A stretch of DNA of 64,000 bases, taken from positions 248,001-312,000 of the forward strand of contig NZ_PVUE01000001.1 of assembly GCF_003003235.1 (NCBI RefSeq). Reading direction: 5' to 3'. This document shows, piece by piece, positions 9,232-17,883 of the stretch. Made by a program: the position numbers and the translations under genes. This DNA comes from Antricoccus suffuscus. GTDB lineage: Bacteria > Actinomycetota > Actinomycetes > Mycobacteriales > Antricoccaceae. Position 1 is the stretch's first letter. Every line of letters starts with the position of its first letter. The notes beneath the pieces are model-generated. The model made no database searches and was not told where the DNA came from. It was given only the letters and a program-made list of their open reading frames with translations.

Positions 9232-10267
9232 CACCACTACCGCCACCGATGTGGTCACTGGTGCACCCGTCGATATCGCGAGTGATGCGGCGCCGCTTGC
9301 GGTGGCGGGTTTGACGGTGTCGGCGGCGACGATGCAGGGCCGGTTCCCGGTGATCGAGGACGTGAGCCTGACGCTTCGGGCGGGGAAGATCACCGGCCTG
9401 GCGGGGGAGTCGGGGTCGGGGAAGACGGTTACGGCGCTTGCGACGATGCGCTTGTTGGAGGCGCGGGTGCTGCGGGTGGAGTCCGGCAGTGTCCATGTGG
9501 GTGCGACCGACATCCTGGGGTTGAGCACCGGCGCGTTACGGCGGGCGCGGGGCCGCGATATCGCGATGATTTTCCAGGAGCCGATGACGAGTCTGGATCC
9601 GATGTTCACGGTCGGTTCGAGTATCAGTGAGGTGCTGCGCACGCACTTGGGCCTGAGTAAGGCGAAGGCGAAGACGCGGGCGATCGAGTTGTTGGACCGG
9701 GTGGGTATTCCGGACCCGGCGCGGCGCTATAACGCGTACCCGTTTGAGATGAGCGGCGGGATGTTGCAGCGGGTGTTGATCGCGATGGCGATCAGCTGCG
9801 AGCCTGACGTGTTGATCGCCGATGAGCCGACGACGGCGTTGGACGTGACGGTGCAGGCGCAGATCATGCGTTTGTTGCAGTCGTTGGCCGCGGACGGGAT
9901 GGCGGTGTTGTTGGTGACGCACGATATGGGCGTGATCAGTGAGTACACCGATTTCCTTAATGTGATGTATGCCGGTCAGGTGATCGAGTCCGGCACGACG
10001 GCGCAGGTGCTGGAAGATCCGCGGCATCCGTATACGGCGGGGTTGTTGGCGTCGGTGCCCTCGACGCGGACGCGGTTGGCGCGGTTGTCGTCGATTCCGG
10101 GGAAGGTGCCGATGTTGCATGAGATGCCGGCCGGGTGCCGGTTCGCGCCGCGGTGTGGATTCGCGAAGCCGGAATGCGCGTCGCCGCAGGTGCTGGCGCA
10201 GGTCGAGAGTGGGCGTTCGGTGCGGTGTGTGCGTAGTAGCGACCTGGAGTTGGAGGGCGTGGAATGA
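9221..10267 (+). CDS. Dpp/Opp-type ABC transporter ATPase (DppD family)
   Basis: The start ATG at 9221 is chosen because AAGGAG at 9208-9213 stands 7 bp before it; the gene overlaps the preceding one by 11 bp. The 348-residue protein has Walker A GESGSGKT at about residue 62, a Q-loop in MIFQEPMTSLDP, a signature written MSGGMLQRVL (Met-Leu where many relatives have Gln-Arg), Walker B VLIADEPTTALD and a C-terminal oligopeptide-transporter extension with GCRFAPRCGFAKPEC. It should energise uptake with the 10264-11166 ATPase as partner. Confidence 0.92.
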   Translation: MPSNTTTATDVVTGAPVDIASDAAPLAVAGLTVSAATMQGRFPVIEDVSLTLRAGKITGLAGESGSGKTVTALATMRLLEARVLRVESGSVHVGATDILGLSTGALRRARGRDIAMIFQEPMTSLDPMFTVGSSISEVLRTHLGLSKAKAKTRAIELLDRVGIPDPARRYNAYPFEMSGGMLQRVLIAMAISCEPDVLIADEPTTALDVTVQAQIMRLLQSLAADGMAVLLVTHDMGVISEYTDFLNVMYAGQVIESGTTAQVLEDPRHPYTAGLLASVPSTRTRLARLSSIPGKVPMLHEMPAGCRFAPRCGFAKPECASPQVLAQVESGRSVRCVRSSDLELEGVE

Positions 10268-11166
10268 GCACCGAGACTGGTACGACGGGCACGGCTAAAG
10301 ATGTGGCCGGTGCGTCTACGGCCGGTGGAGACGTGGTGTTGGAGGCGTCGGGCCTGTGTAAGAGGTTTGTGACGGGCCGTAACTGGTTGGGCCGCCCGAG
10401 TGTGTGGCTGGACGCGGTGAAGGACGTGTCACTGTCGTTGCGTTCTGGTGAGACGTTGGCGTTGGTAGGTGAGTCGGGGTCGGGGAAGTCGACCACGGCG
10501 CGTCTGGTGACGCAGTTGGAGACTCCCGATGCGGGCACCGTCACGGTGTTAGGTGATGACTGGACCGCGCTGAGTGCGAAGGAGTTGCGTTCGAAGCGGC
10601 GTGGTTTGCAGATGGTGTTTCAGGATCCGTTCGCGTCGTTGAATCCGATGAAGATGATCGTGTTCAATATTGGTGAGCCGTTGATTGTGCATGAGGGCCT
10701 GGGCGGTAAAGCCCTTGATGCGCGGGTGCTGGAGTTGTTGGAGTTGGTGGGTTTGCCGGCGACGGCGTTGCACCGGTATCCGCACGAGTTTTCGGGTGGG
10801 CAGCGTCAGCGGATCGCGATTGCGCGGGCGTTAGCGGCCGATCCGCAGGTGATTGTGGCTGATGAGGCGGTGTCGGCGCTGGATGTGTCGACGCAGGCGC
10901 AGATCCTGAACCTGTTGAAGGATATTCAGGCCGAGCGGGGTTTGGCGTTCTTGTTCATTACGCATGATCTTGGTGTGGTGCGTCAGGTCGCGGACCGGAT
11001 CGCGGTGATGAATTTGGGTGAGATCGTGGAGCAGGGCGACGCGGATCAGGTCTTCGACGCGCCCGCTCAGGAGTACACGCAGTCGTTGTTGTCGGCGGTA
11101 CCGGAAGTGAGCGCAAAAGCCCGCCGCGAACGCGCTGCGGTGGTTTCCGGGTCGCTTGCGGAATAG
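10264..11166 (+). CDS. Dpp/Opp-type ABC transporter ATPase (DppF family)
   Basis: A 300-residue ATPase overlapping its upstream neighbour by four bases. Walker A is GESGSGKST at about residue 69, the signature is FSGGQRQRIAIARA, and Walker B reads VIVADEAVSALD, with Ala in place of the commoner Pro after Glu. The cysteine-bearing C-terminal extension of DppD-type subunits is absent, as is usual for DppF. It closes the transporter operon. The ligand must come through a binding protein encoded elsewhere; those at 2-889 and 20060-21640 are candidates. Confidence 0.92.
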   Translation: MSTETGTTGTAKDVAGASTAGGDVVLEASGLCKRFVTGRNWLGRPSVWLDAVKDVSLSLRSGETLALVGESGSGKSTTARLVTQLETPDAGTVTVLGDDWTALSAKELRSKRRGLQMVFQDPFASLNPMKMIVFNIGEPLIVHEGLGGKALDARVLELLELVGLPATALHRYPHEFSGGQRQRIAIARALAADPQVIVADEAVSALDVSTQAQILNLLKDIQAERGLAFLFITHDLGVVRQVADRIAVMNLGEIVEQGDADQVFDAPAQEYTQSLLSAVPEVSAKARRERAAVVSGSLAE

Positions 11167-11219
11167 TTCTAGGCTGATCGGACTAAGACTGCTGCGCCGA
11201 ACGCCGAAGGAAGTGCCTG

Positions 11220-12893
11220 ATGCCGCGAGATGTCGATTCGAACAAGCCGCACAGCGGGATTCTCACCGCACCGGGCAGGTGGGCACCTCGGGCGATGTTG
11301 CGCGGCGCCGGCTTCGACTCCGACGATCTGGCCAAGCCGATTGTCGGGATTGCCAACACGTGGAGTGGCGCGATGCCGTGCAACTTCCACCTGCGTGACT
11401 TAGGTGAGGACGTTGCGCGCGGGGTGCGCGACGCGGGCGGTACGCCGATGGAGATCAACACCGTCGCGGTCAGTGACGGCGTACTGGCCCGCGGCGGTGC
11501 GTCGTTGATCAGCAGGGACGTCATTGCCGACTCGATCGAACTTGCCGCCACGGCGTACGCCTTCGACGCGATGGTCGCGATCGGTGCCTGCGACAAGACC
11601 AACCCGGGCTGCGTGATGGCGCTGGCGCGGGTGAACATCCCGGCCGTCTACCTGTACGGCGGAAGCGTGCTACCCGGGCGGTTCCACGACCGCGACGTAT
11701 CCATCCAGACGATTGCCGAGGCAGCGGGTGAGTTGGCGGCTGGCAAGGCGACGAGAGAAGACCTCGACGAGCTGGAGCGGACCGCTATCCCGGGCCCTGG
11801 TTCTTGTGCGGGTATGTTCACCGCCAACACGATGGGGTCGGCGATCGAGGCGCTCGGAATAACGGCAGCCAACGTAGCCAGTGCGCCGGCCTCAAGCGAC
11901 CGGCGCCGCGAGATGGCCTATGAGAGCGGCAAACTCGCCGTCGAGGCGCTACGACGCGGCGTCACACCGCGCGACCTCATCACCTCGGAGTCGCTGCACA
12001 ACGCGATGACGGTGGTGGCTTCAATGGGTGGTTCGACCAACGCGGTGTTGCATCTTTTGGCGATCGCGGCCGAAGCCGGTGTCGAGCTGGACATCGACGA
12101 GTTTCAGGCCGTGAGCGACCATACGCCGCACATCGGTGACTTCACGCCATCCGGGCGCTATCTGATGGCCGACCTCGAGCGCATCGGTGGTCTACCCGTG
12201 GTCATGCGTGAACTGCTTGATGCCGGCTTGCTGGCCGGCGACGCTCCGACCGTCGACGGCCGCACTCTCGCCGAGCGGCTTGACGGCGTCAGCCGACCCG
12301 ACGGGCAGGACGTCGTCGTACCGGCTTCGGCACCCCTGGACCCTACTGGTGGCTGGATAATCCTGCGCGGTGACCTCGCGCCAGAAGGCAGTGTGCTCAA
12401 GGCAACCGGTACGACGGTACGACGTCACGTCGGTCGGGCGCGAGTGTTCGATTCCGAGTCCGCGGCGTACAAGGCAGTGCAGGGCGGGCAGATCGAAGCC
12501 GGCGACACCATCGTGGTTCGCTACGAAGGCCCGGTCGGCGGGCCCGGCATGAGCGAGACGGCCCGTACAACGGCAGCGGTCGTCGGCCGCGGCCTCAAGG
12601 ACACGGTCGCATTGATCACCGACGGGCGGTTTTCCGGAATCTCGCATGGCATTGTGATCGGCCATGTCGCGCCGGAGGCAGCGGTCGGCGGCCCGATTGC
12701 GCTCGTGCAGGACGGTGACATCGTGACGGTCGATCTCGACGCGCGTCGAATCGACCTCGACGTAACCGAAAGCGAGCTGGAAGTACGTCGAAACCTTTGG
12801 CGCGCGCCAAAACCGGACTACCCGATGAGCGTGTTCGCGAAGTACGCCCGGACCGTGTCCTCCGCGTCGAGAGGCGCGGTCACGTCCGGCTAG
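11220..12893 (+). CDS. IlvD-type dihydroxy-acid dehydratase
   Basis: A 557-residue Fe-S dehydratase of normal IlvD/Edd family length. Cluster-binding cysteines are visible in MPCNFHLRD, GACDKTNPGC and PGSCAGMFTANTMGS; the closing SDGRFSG-type block reads ITDGRFSGISHG. The classical role is removal of water from 2,3-dihydroxy-3-methylbutanoate and -pentanoate in valine/isoleucine synthesis. Because it lies behind a solute transporter and not with other ilv genes, a catabolic role on a sugar acid or other dihydroxy acid is equally possible. It starts 53 bp after the transporter operon, so it may be co-transcribed. Confidence 0.85.
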   Translation: MPRDVDSNKPHSGILTAPGRWAPRAMLRGAGFDSDDLAKPIVGIANTWSGAMPCNFHLRDLGEDVARGVRDAGGTPMEINTVAVSDGVLARGGASLISRDVIADSIELAATAYAFDAMVAIGACDKTNPGCVMALARVNIPAVYLYGGSVLPGRFHDRDVSIQTIAEAAGELAAGKATREDLDELERTAIPGPGSCAGMFTANTMGSAIEALGITAANVASAPASSDRRREMAYESGKLAVEALRRGVTPRDLITSESLHNAMTVVASMGGSTNAVLHLLAIAAEAGVELDIDEFQAVSDHTPHIGDFTPSGRYLMADLERIGGLPVVMRELLDAGLLAGDAPTVDGRTLAERLDGVSRPDGQDVVVPASAPLDPTGGWIILRGDLAPEGSVLKATGTTVRRHVGRARVFDSESAAYKAVQGGQIEAGDTIVVRYEGPVGGPGMSETARTTAAVVGRGLKDTVALITDGRFSGISHGIVIGHVAPEAAVGGPIALVQDGDIVTVDLDARRIDLDVTESELEVRRNLWRAPKPDYPMSVFAKYARTVSSASRGAVTSG

Positions 12894-12916
12894 CGAGTGG
12901 TTGTGTCACCAACCAC

Positions 12917-12950
12917 GCACTTGTGTCACCGACCTCTGTGACACAAGTGC
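12917..12950. promoter_or_regulatory. Perfect 13-bp inverted repeat with extra half-sites (operator or terminator)
   Basis: GCACTTGTGTCAC at 12917-12929 and its exact complement at 12938-12950 are separated by 8 bp. Two more copies of the GTGTCAC core flank it, at 12903-12909 (direct) and 12959-12965 (inverted). A terminator for the ilvD-type gene is possible, but there is no T-run, and the extra half-sites fit a cluster of regulator sites before the 13022 hydrolase gene better. Confidence 0.6.
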
Positions 12951-13021
12951 ACAATTCGTGACACAGACAACGACATGCCGCGCGCACTACTTCCACTTGC
13001 TCGTGAAAGTCTGGCTGGGTG

Positions 13022-13804
13022 ATGTTTGTAGAGACAGCTGGCAATCAAGCTGGAACGCCCATGCTCATGCTGCACGGGATGCTGTCCAGTAACGCGCAGT
13101 GGGACCTCAACCGTGATGCGCTCGGCCGGGAGTTCCGGTTGCTCATGGTCGAGCTCCCTGGCCACGGACGCTCGCCGGCGTACGACGAGCCGGCGGACTA
13201 TTCGCCGAGTCATGTGATCGCAGAGCTAGAACTGATTAGGGTCGAGGCGGGCATTGACCGTTGGTGGGTCTGTGGCCAGTCGCTGGGCGGCGCGATCGCG
13301 ATCCGCTACTGCCTCGCGCATCCAGAGCACGTCTTCGGCCTCATCTTCACCAACTCGCGCGCGGCGTTTGGGGTGTCCCGGTCGGCTCAGCTGACGCCGG
13401 ACCGATCCGGCAACGGCAACGATGCGACACCTCCAGGACCAAAAGTGACCCGGGACCTTCCCATGCATCCAGCGAATGCCACCCGGCTGCCGCAGCCCCT
13501 GAAAGATCGCATGATCGATGCCGCCGACGCGGTGCAGATGCAGACGTTTTTCGACTTCGCTTCGCGCATGCATGAGTGGCAGTCGGTCGGGGACTTCGCT
13601 CAGCTGCAGGTGCCGGTGCTGTTGGTCAACGGGCGGTGGGAGAAGCGGTTCCAGCCATGCATCCCTGAAGCGCGCTCGGCAATCGCCCGCCTCGATGTCG
13701 TCGATATCGAAGGCGGTCACGCGATCAACGCCGAAAAGTCCGACGACTTCAACGCGGCCGTCCTCGACTTCGTAAGCCGGTCGTCAGAAGCGCATCGGAC
13801 GTAG
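13022..13804 (+). CDS. Alpha/beta hydrolase
   Basis: A 260-residue alpha/beta-hydrolase fold protein. LHGMLSSNAQW forms the oxyanion region, the nucleophile elbow is CGQSLGGAIA with the expected Ser, and the late segment VDIEGGHAINAEK carries the catalytic His; the acid is probably the Asp/Glu after VPVLLVNGRWEKR. The reaction may be ester, lactone or enol-lactone hydrolysis; the substrate is unknown. A GTG three bases upstream (13019) is an alternative start. The gene is behind the repeat cluster at 12900-12967 and converges on the MmgE/PrpD operon. Confidence 0.85.
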   Translation: MFVETAGNQAGTPMLMLHGMLSSNAQWDLNRDALGREFRLLMVELPGHGRSPAYDEPADYSPSHVIAELELIRVEAGIDRWWVCGQSLGGAIAIRYCLAHPEHVFGLIFTNSRAAFGVSRSAQLTPDRSGNGNDATPPGPKVTRDLPMHPANATRLPQPLKDRMIDAADAVQMQTFFDFASRMHEWQSVGDFAQLQVPVLLVNGRWEKRFQPCIPEARSAIARLDVVDIEGGHAINAEKSDDFNAAVLDFVSRSSEAHRT

Positions 13805-13855
13805 CCGAGACGGACACGTCCAAGTTGCGAGGATTCGGCTACGCTCGTTCCTCGC
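13801..13855. terminator. Stem-loop region between convergent genes
   Basis: GTAGCCGA at 13801-13808 can pair with TCGGCTAC at 13835-13842, and GCGAGGA at 13827-13833 with TCCTCGC at 13849-13855. The two hairpins are mutually exclusive. They sit between the stop of the hydrolase and the stop of the leftward MmgE/PrpD gene, so they could end transcription from either side. No T-run follows. Confidence 0.4.
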
Positions 13856-13860
13856 TTCGC

Positions 13861-15201
13861 TCAACCACCGAAATTCGGTCGGGTGAGCGCGGTCAGTTTC
13901 GCAACGTTGTCGAGGTCGGCCAATTTCGCCACTGTGTCGACGATCTGTCCGGCCCGCTCGATGCCGCAGATCGGGTCAACCAGCGAGTGGAACTTCGCCG
14001 CGAGTTTGTCCCATTGAGCGTCGAGTTGCCCTTCGGGTACGGCGAGCGACATGTCGACCTCCTCGCGCAGCGTCGTACCGTCCGCCAGGTGTACGCGTAC
14101 GTCGGTCAGGTGGAAGTCCCTATTGTCCTCGGCCGTGGTGGTCACCTTGCCGGCGAGTGTCTGCAACGCGCCATCACTGACGACGGCCGGGGCGAAGTCT
14201 TCGCGGGCCGCGCTGCCGCGTGCCCATGCCAGGGCGCTGGTAAACGCGAGGCTGAACTTCGCCTGCAGCGGCGTACTCACGTCGACCTGCGTGCACATGC
14301 CGACATGCCGTGGTGAGATTGCGAGGTCGATTCCGCTGACCTCGGCGGCCCCGGCATGCTCCCGTAGTCGCAGTAGCGACTCGATACTGGAATGCGTGCC
14401 GTAACACGAGGCGTGATACTTGAACAGCACATCCTTTGTGTGCCAGGGTTTTCCGACCGGCTGCATGGCTGCGGCAAAGTCCTGCTCAGTCGAGTGGGTC
14501 CGGGCGAATCCCTGGTCGCACTCGATCCCGTCCGCCGGACCGACCGCGCCCTTGCCGGCAAGTGTCGCAGCCAGTGCGCCTTCGTGCGCCGCGTGTCCCA
14601 CTTGCAGCGACTTGCCCCAGGTCCCAAATCCGGACTTCAGCCCGGAGGCACTGATCGAGGCCAGCCCGAGGGCGTGTGCCGTCTGGTCGGGATCGAGGGA
14701 CATCAGCCGTGCTGCGGCGGCCGCCGCACCGAAGACGCCGACCGACGCGGTGGTGTGAAACCCCATCGCGTAGTGCGAGGGCGCAACGATCGCATTGATC
14801 CGGGACTCCGTCTCGAGCCCCGCGACAAAGGCAGTGATCAGCTCCCGACCGCTGGAGCCGTCCGACTCTGCGAGTGCGAGGATGGCCGGCAGGATCGGGA
14901 CCGTCGGGTGACCGCCGAACTCGGCGTGCACGTCGTCGTAGTCAAGGACATGCCCGGCCGTGCCGTTGATCCGGGCTGCGGCTAGAGGTGTGGCCGCCCG
15001 ATCCGAGCCGACCAAAGTGCAGTCTCCGCCTCCGGACAGCGTGTCGCGGACCGCGACGACCACCGACTCGTCGGCGGCCGCGATCGTGACCCCGAGCCAG
15101 TCCAAGATGCAGGACTGCGCCACCCGTATGACGTGCGGCGGCAGACTATCGAACTCGTACTGGGTAGCCGACTGTGCAAGGAACGCGGTTACTGATTCCA
15201 T
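13861..15201 (-). CDS. MmgE/PrpD family protein
   Basis: ATG at 15201 is preferred because GGAG lies 6 bp before it; a TTG four codons upstream is the alternative. The 446-residue protein matches the MmgE/PrpD family, which includes 2-methylcitrate dehydratase and cis-aconitate decarboxylase. Visible family blocks include SCILDWLGVTIAAADE, NGTAGHVLDYDDVHAE and GLASISASGLKSGFG. In this operon (CitE-type lyase, CoA-transferase, MaoC proteins) a dehydratase or decarboxylase acting on a tricarboxylic or branched dicarboxylic acid is likely, but the exact reaction cannot be assigned. It is the last gene of the leftward operon. Confidence 0.88.
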   Translation of the reverse strand: MESVTAFLAQSATQYEFDSLPPHVIRVAQSCILDWLGVTIAAADESVVVAVRDTLSGGGDCTLVGSDRAATPLAAARINGTAGHVLDYDDVHAEFGGHPTVPILPAILALAESDGSSGRELITAFVAGLETESRINAIVAPSHYAMGFHTTASVGVFGAAAAAARLMSLDPDQTAHALGLASISASGLKSGFGTWGKSLQVGHAAHEGALAATLAGKGAVGPADGIECDQGFARTHSTEQDFAAAMQPVGKPWHTKDVLFKYHASCYGTHSSIESLLRLREHAGAAEVSGIDLAISPRHVGMCTQVDVSTPLQAKFSLAFTSALAWARGSAAREDFAPAVVSDGALQTLAGKVTTTAEDNRDFHLTDVRVHLADGTTLREEVDMSLAVPEGQLDAQWDKLAAKFHSLVDPICGIERAGQIVDTVAKLADLDNVAKLTALTRPNFGG

Positions 15202-15249
15202 GAGGTGCTCCAATCTTGATGCTTCCTGGCGCAGTTGGTACTAGCTACG

Positions 15250-16446
15250 TCAGACGTTCGAGGTCTGTGCGATCCATTCGTTGAGGATGTCCGTCGGGTT
15301 CTGCTCGCCGAGCAATGGTGCCCGACGGCGGACGGCGGCGGGCGTGGCGCTGAGTTTGATGGGGGCGCCTGCGATGGTGACCGGTACGGCGCTTCCGGGT
15401 TGCTCGACCTGGACGAGCATCTCGCGCACCTTCGCATGTGGATCGCCAAATATGTCTGCGATTGAGTTGACCGGGCCGATCGGGATACGACCGCCAAACA
15501 GGGCGACCAGGTCTGCATTGCTTCGTGCCCGGATCCACGGTTCGACGATGGGCCGCAGCTCGGCGTTACGGACGGCGCGGTCGGCGTTCGTGGCATAGCG
15601 GGGATCGGTCGCGAGCTCGGGATGTCCCATCTCGTCGACCAGGATCCTCCAGTGTGGCTCCTTGTTGGCCGCGACCGCGATCCAGCCGTCCGCGGTCTGC
15701 ATGATGTCGAACGGATACAGCAATGGGTGCGAGTTTCCCTGCTGCTTGGGCACGGCTCCGGTGTAAGAGTGCTGATATACGGCGCGTTCACATAACGCGA
15801 GGACAGCGTCGTACATAGCGATATCGACGAACTGTCCGAGTCCGGTGTGTTCGGCGTGGCGGACGGCCGAGACGATCCCGAGTGCGAGCAAGGTGCCGGG
15901 GAAGATGTCACCGACCCCGGGTCCGGACTTGATTGGGGTGCCGTCGGGCGTGCCGGTGATTCCTAGGAAGCCGCCCATGGCCTGAGCGACGACGTCGAAC
16001 GCGGGCCAGTTCGTGTAGGGGCTCTCCCCGGAGCGGGGATCGCCAAATCCGCGCAGTGTGCCGTAGACCAGTCGCGGGTTGATCTCGGCCAGGACCTCGT
16101 AGTTCAGTCCAAGGCGGCCCATGACACCGGCGGAGTAGTTCTCGACCACTACATCGGCCGCCTCGACCAGCCGAAGAAACGTCGCCTTGTCCTGCTCGGC
16201 ACGAAGGTTGAGTACGACGCTCTTCTTGCCTCGGTTGATCGACTGGAAGTAACCGGCCAATCCCTCCGGCGAATCGCCGTCTCGAAAAGGCCCGACCGCG
16301 CGCGTGTTATCGCCATCCGGTGGCTCGACCTTGACCACGTCCGCGCCGAGGTCGGCCAGCAGCATCGTGGCGTATGGCCCAGCGAGCATCGCGGTCAGGT
16401 CGAGGACTTTGATGCCGTGCAGCGGCCCGTTGGTTTCTGTCGGCAT
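15250..16446 (-). CDS. Class III (CaiB/BaiF-type) CoA-transferase
   Basis: The start ATG at 16446 shares one base with the stop of the CitE-type gene (TGATG), so the pair is translationally coupled; this gives 398 residues. GIKVLDLTAMLAGPYATM and GADVVKVEPPDGDNTR are the N-terminal family blocks, and GVGDIFPGTLLALG holds the expected catalytic Asp. Class III transferases for itaconate, mesaconate and citramalate exist, and the CitE-type lyase next door makes such a dicarboxylate a reasonable guess. This is inference from context only. Confidence 0.9.
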   Translation of the reverse strand: MPTETNGPLHGIKVLDLTAMLAGPYATMLLADLGADVVKVEPPDGDNTRAVGPFRDGDSPEGLAGYFQSINRGKKSVVLNLRAEQDKATFLRLVEAADVVVENYSAGVMGRLGLNYEVLAEINPRLVYGTLRGFGDPRSGESPYTNWPAFDVVAQAMGGFLGITGTPDGTPIKSGPGVGDIFPGTLLALGIVSAVRHAEHTGLGQFVDIAMYDAVLALCERAVYQHSYTGAVPKQQGNSHPLLYPFDIMQTADGWIAVAANKEPHWRILVDEMGHPELATDPRYATNADRAVRNAELRPIVEPWIRARSNADLVALFGGRIPIGPVNSIADIFGDPHAKVREMLVQVEQPGSAVPVTIAGAPIKLSATPAAVRRRAPLLGEQNPTDILNEWIAQTSNV

Positions 16447-17378
16447 CAGCTGACGAGTCCGCACTGCTGCGCGCGCTCGAGGACGCCTTCGAAGATCCGT
16501 GCGGTCGCCGCGTCGATCATCACGCCATCGAGGTTCGCCGCGCCCAGGCCGTTCTCTTCCGCGTCGCGGACGGCCGCCACCACGGCGGTCGCCTTCTCGA
16601 TCTCCGACGCGGTGGGTGCGTAGACCTCGTTACAGATCTCGATCTGGCTCGGGTGAATGCACCACTTACCGACCGCGCCCAGCGTCGTCGACCACATAGC
16701 CTGCTGCCGGTAGCCCTCCGGGTCCTTGAAGTCGCCATATGGGCCGTCGATTGCGTCGATGCCGTTAGCACGGGCCGCGACGATCATCCGGTTACGGGCG
16801 TAGTGCCACATGTCGCCGGGGTAGCCGTCACCGCCGCCGATGTGCCCGGCCCGGATGCCTTGGCTGGCCGAGAGGTCACCGACACCGAGGATGATCGCTT
16901 CGAGTCGTGGGCTGCACCCGGCGATGTCCTCGACACAGGCGAGTGCCTCTGTCTCCTCGATGAGCAGCTCGAGACCGATCCGGCCAACCTCGAGGCCGAG
17001 CTTGGTCTCCAGCTGGGTCAGTAGGTCATCGACGAACCACACGTCGCGAGGCGACTTCACCTTCGGGATGATGATGACGTCGAGGTTCGCGCCGGCGCCG
17101 GTGACGACCTCGATGACGTCTCCGTGGCACCACTGCGTGTGTACGCCGTTGATGCGCACCGATCGGGTCTTCTTGCCCCAGTCCTGCTCGTTGAGGCCGG
17201 CGACGATCTTCGCGCGGGAAGCCTCTTTTTCGGTGGGTGCGACGGCGTCCTCGAGGTCGAGGAAGACGAAGTCGGCGTCGCTGGTCGCGGCCTTGGCGAT
17301 CATCTTCTCACTGCTGCCGGGCGTGGACAACTCGCTCCGGCGCAGCCGGTTCGGTCGTGGTGCGTACTTGTTGCTCAT
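16446..17378 (-). CDS. HpcH/HpaI- or CitE-type acyl-CoA lyase
   Basis: A 310-residue TIM-barrel protein of the CitE family. Family blocks are RRSELSTPGSSEKM near the start, DFVFLDLEDAVAPTEKEASR, SVRINGVHTQW (substrate Arg), VIIIPKVKSPRDV and LGVGDLSASQGI with the metal-binding Asp; the ligand Glu is probably in ELLIEETEAL. Stand-alone members cleave malyl-CoA, beta-methylmalyl-CoA or citramalyl-CoA to a 2-oxoacid or glyoxylate plus an acyl-CoA. No CitD or CitF gene is present, so true citrate lyase is unlikely. Coupling with the CoA-transferase suggests the thioester is made by that enzyme. Confidence 0.9.
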   Translation of the reverse strand: MSNKYAPRPNRLRRSELSTPGSSEKMIAKAATSDADFVFLDLEDAVAPTEKEASRAKIVAGLNEQDWGKKTRSVRINGVHTQWCHGDVIEVVTGAGANLDVIIIPKVKSPRDVWFVDDLLTQLETKLGLEVGRIGLELLIEETEALACVEDIAGCSPRLEAIILGVGDLSASQGIRAGHIGGGDGYPGDMWHYARNRMIVAARANGIDAIDGPYGDFKDPEGYRQQAMWSTTLGAVGKWCIHPSQIEICNEVYAPTASEIEKATAVVAAVRDAEENGLGAANLDGVMIDAATARIFEGVLERAQQCGLVS

Positions 17379-17391
17379 ATGAATACTTTCC

Positions 17392-17883
17392 TTAGCTCCA
17401 GTGACTTTTACGTTTAATCAGTACGGTCCGCTCGCCTTCGAAGACGATCACCCCGTCGTGCTTAAGGCCCCAGTGTTTGAAGACCACGACACCGGCGTCC
17501 TCGCGGTCCGGGGCATCAGCGACGCTGAGCACCTCGGTGTACGCCGAGACGGTGTCGCCGTGGTGGACGGGGGAGCGGAAGCGGAACTTGTCGCACCCGA
17601 GCTCGGTGATGGCATGTTCGGTGCAGTCCTGCGACGACAGGCCCATCACCATCGACGCGGTCGCGAGGCCGAACACCACCCGACCCTCGCCCATTCCGTG
17701 CTGGACGTGGTCATTGAAATGCGCTTGCGCGGTGTTCATCACCTGCTTGGCGATGAACGAGCCCTCGATCTCGTCGATGGTCGAGGCCCGCGCGTGCCGG
17801 ATCTGCTGGCCCTCGGTGAAGTCCTCGAACCAGCCGGTCGCGCCGAGCAGTCTCGATGCTTCGACGTTGTTGGTGGCGCTCAT
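17392..17883 (-). CDS. MaoC-like hydratase
   Basis: A 163-residue hot-dog protein. It begins with a FEDFTEGQQIRHARASTID segment and contains AKQVMNTAQAHFNDHVQ, where Asn and His stand in the hydratase active-site positions, then GRVVFGLATASMVMGL. It should hydrate an enoyl-CoA; in a dicarboxylate pathway this could be mesaconyl- or itaconyl-CoA hydration before cleavage by the CitE-type lyase (inference). It overlaps the acyl-CoA dehydrogenase gene by four bases on its 5' side and lies 13 bp before the lyase gene. Confidence 0.86.
   Translation of the reverse strand: MSATNNVEASRLLGATGWFEDFTEGQQIRHARASTIDEIEGSFIAKQVMNTAQAHFNDHVQHGMGEGRVVFGLATASMVMGLSSQDCTEHAITELGCDKFRFRSPVHHGDTVSAYTEVLSVADAPDREDAGVVVFKHWGLKHDGVIVFEGERTVLIKRKSHWS

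Noticed and set aside
16446-17378. Citrate lyase beta subunit proper
   Set aside because: No citD, citF or accessory genes are present; the gene order suits a stand-alone acyl-CoA lyase.
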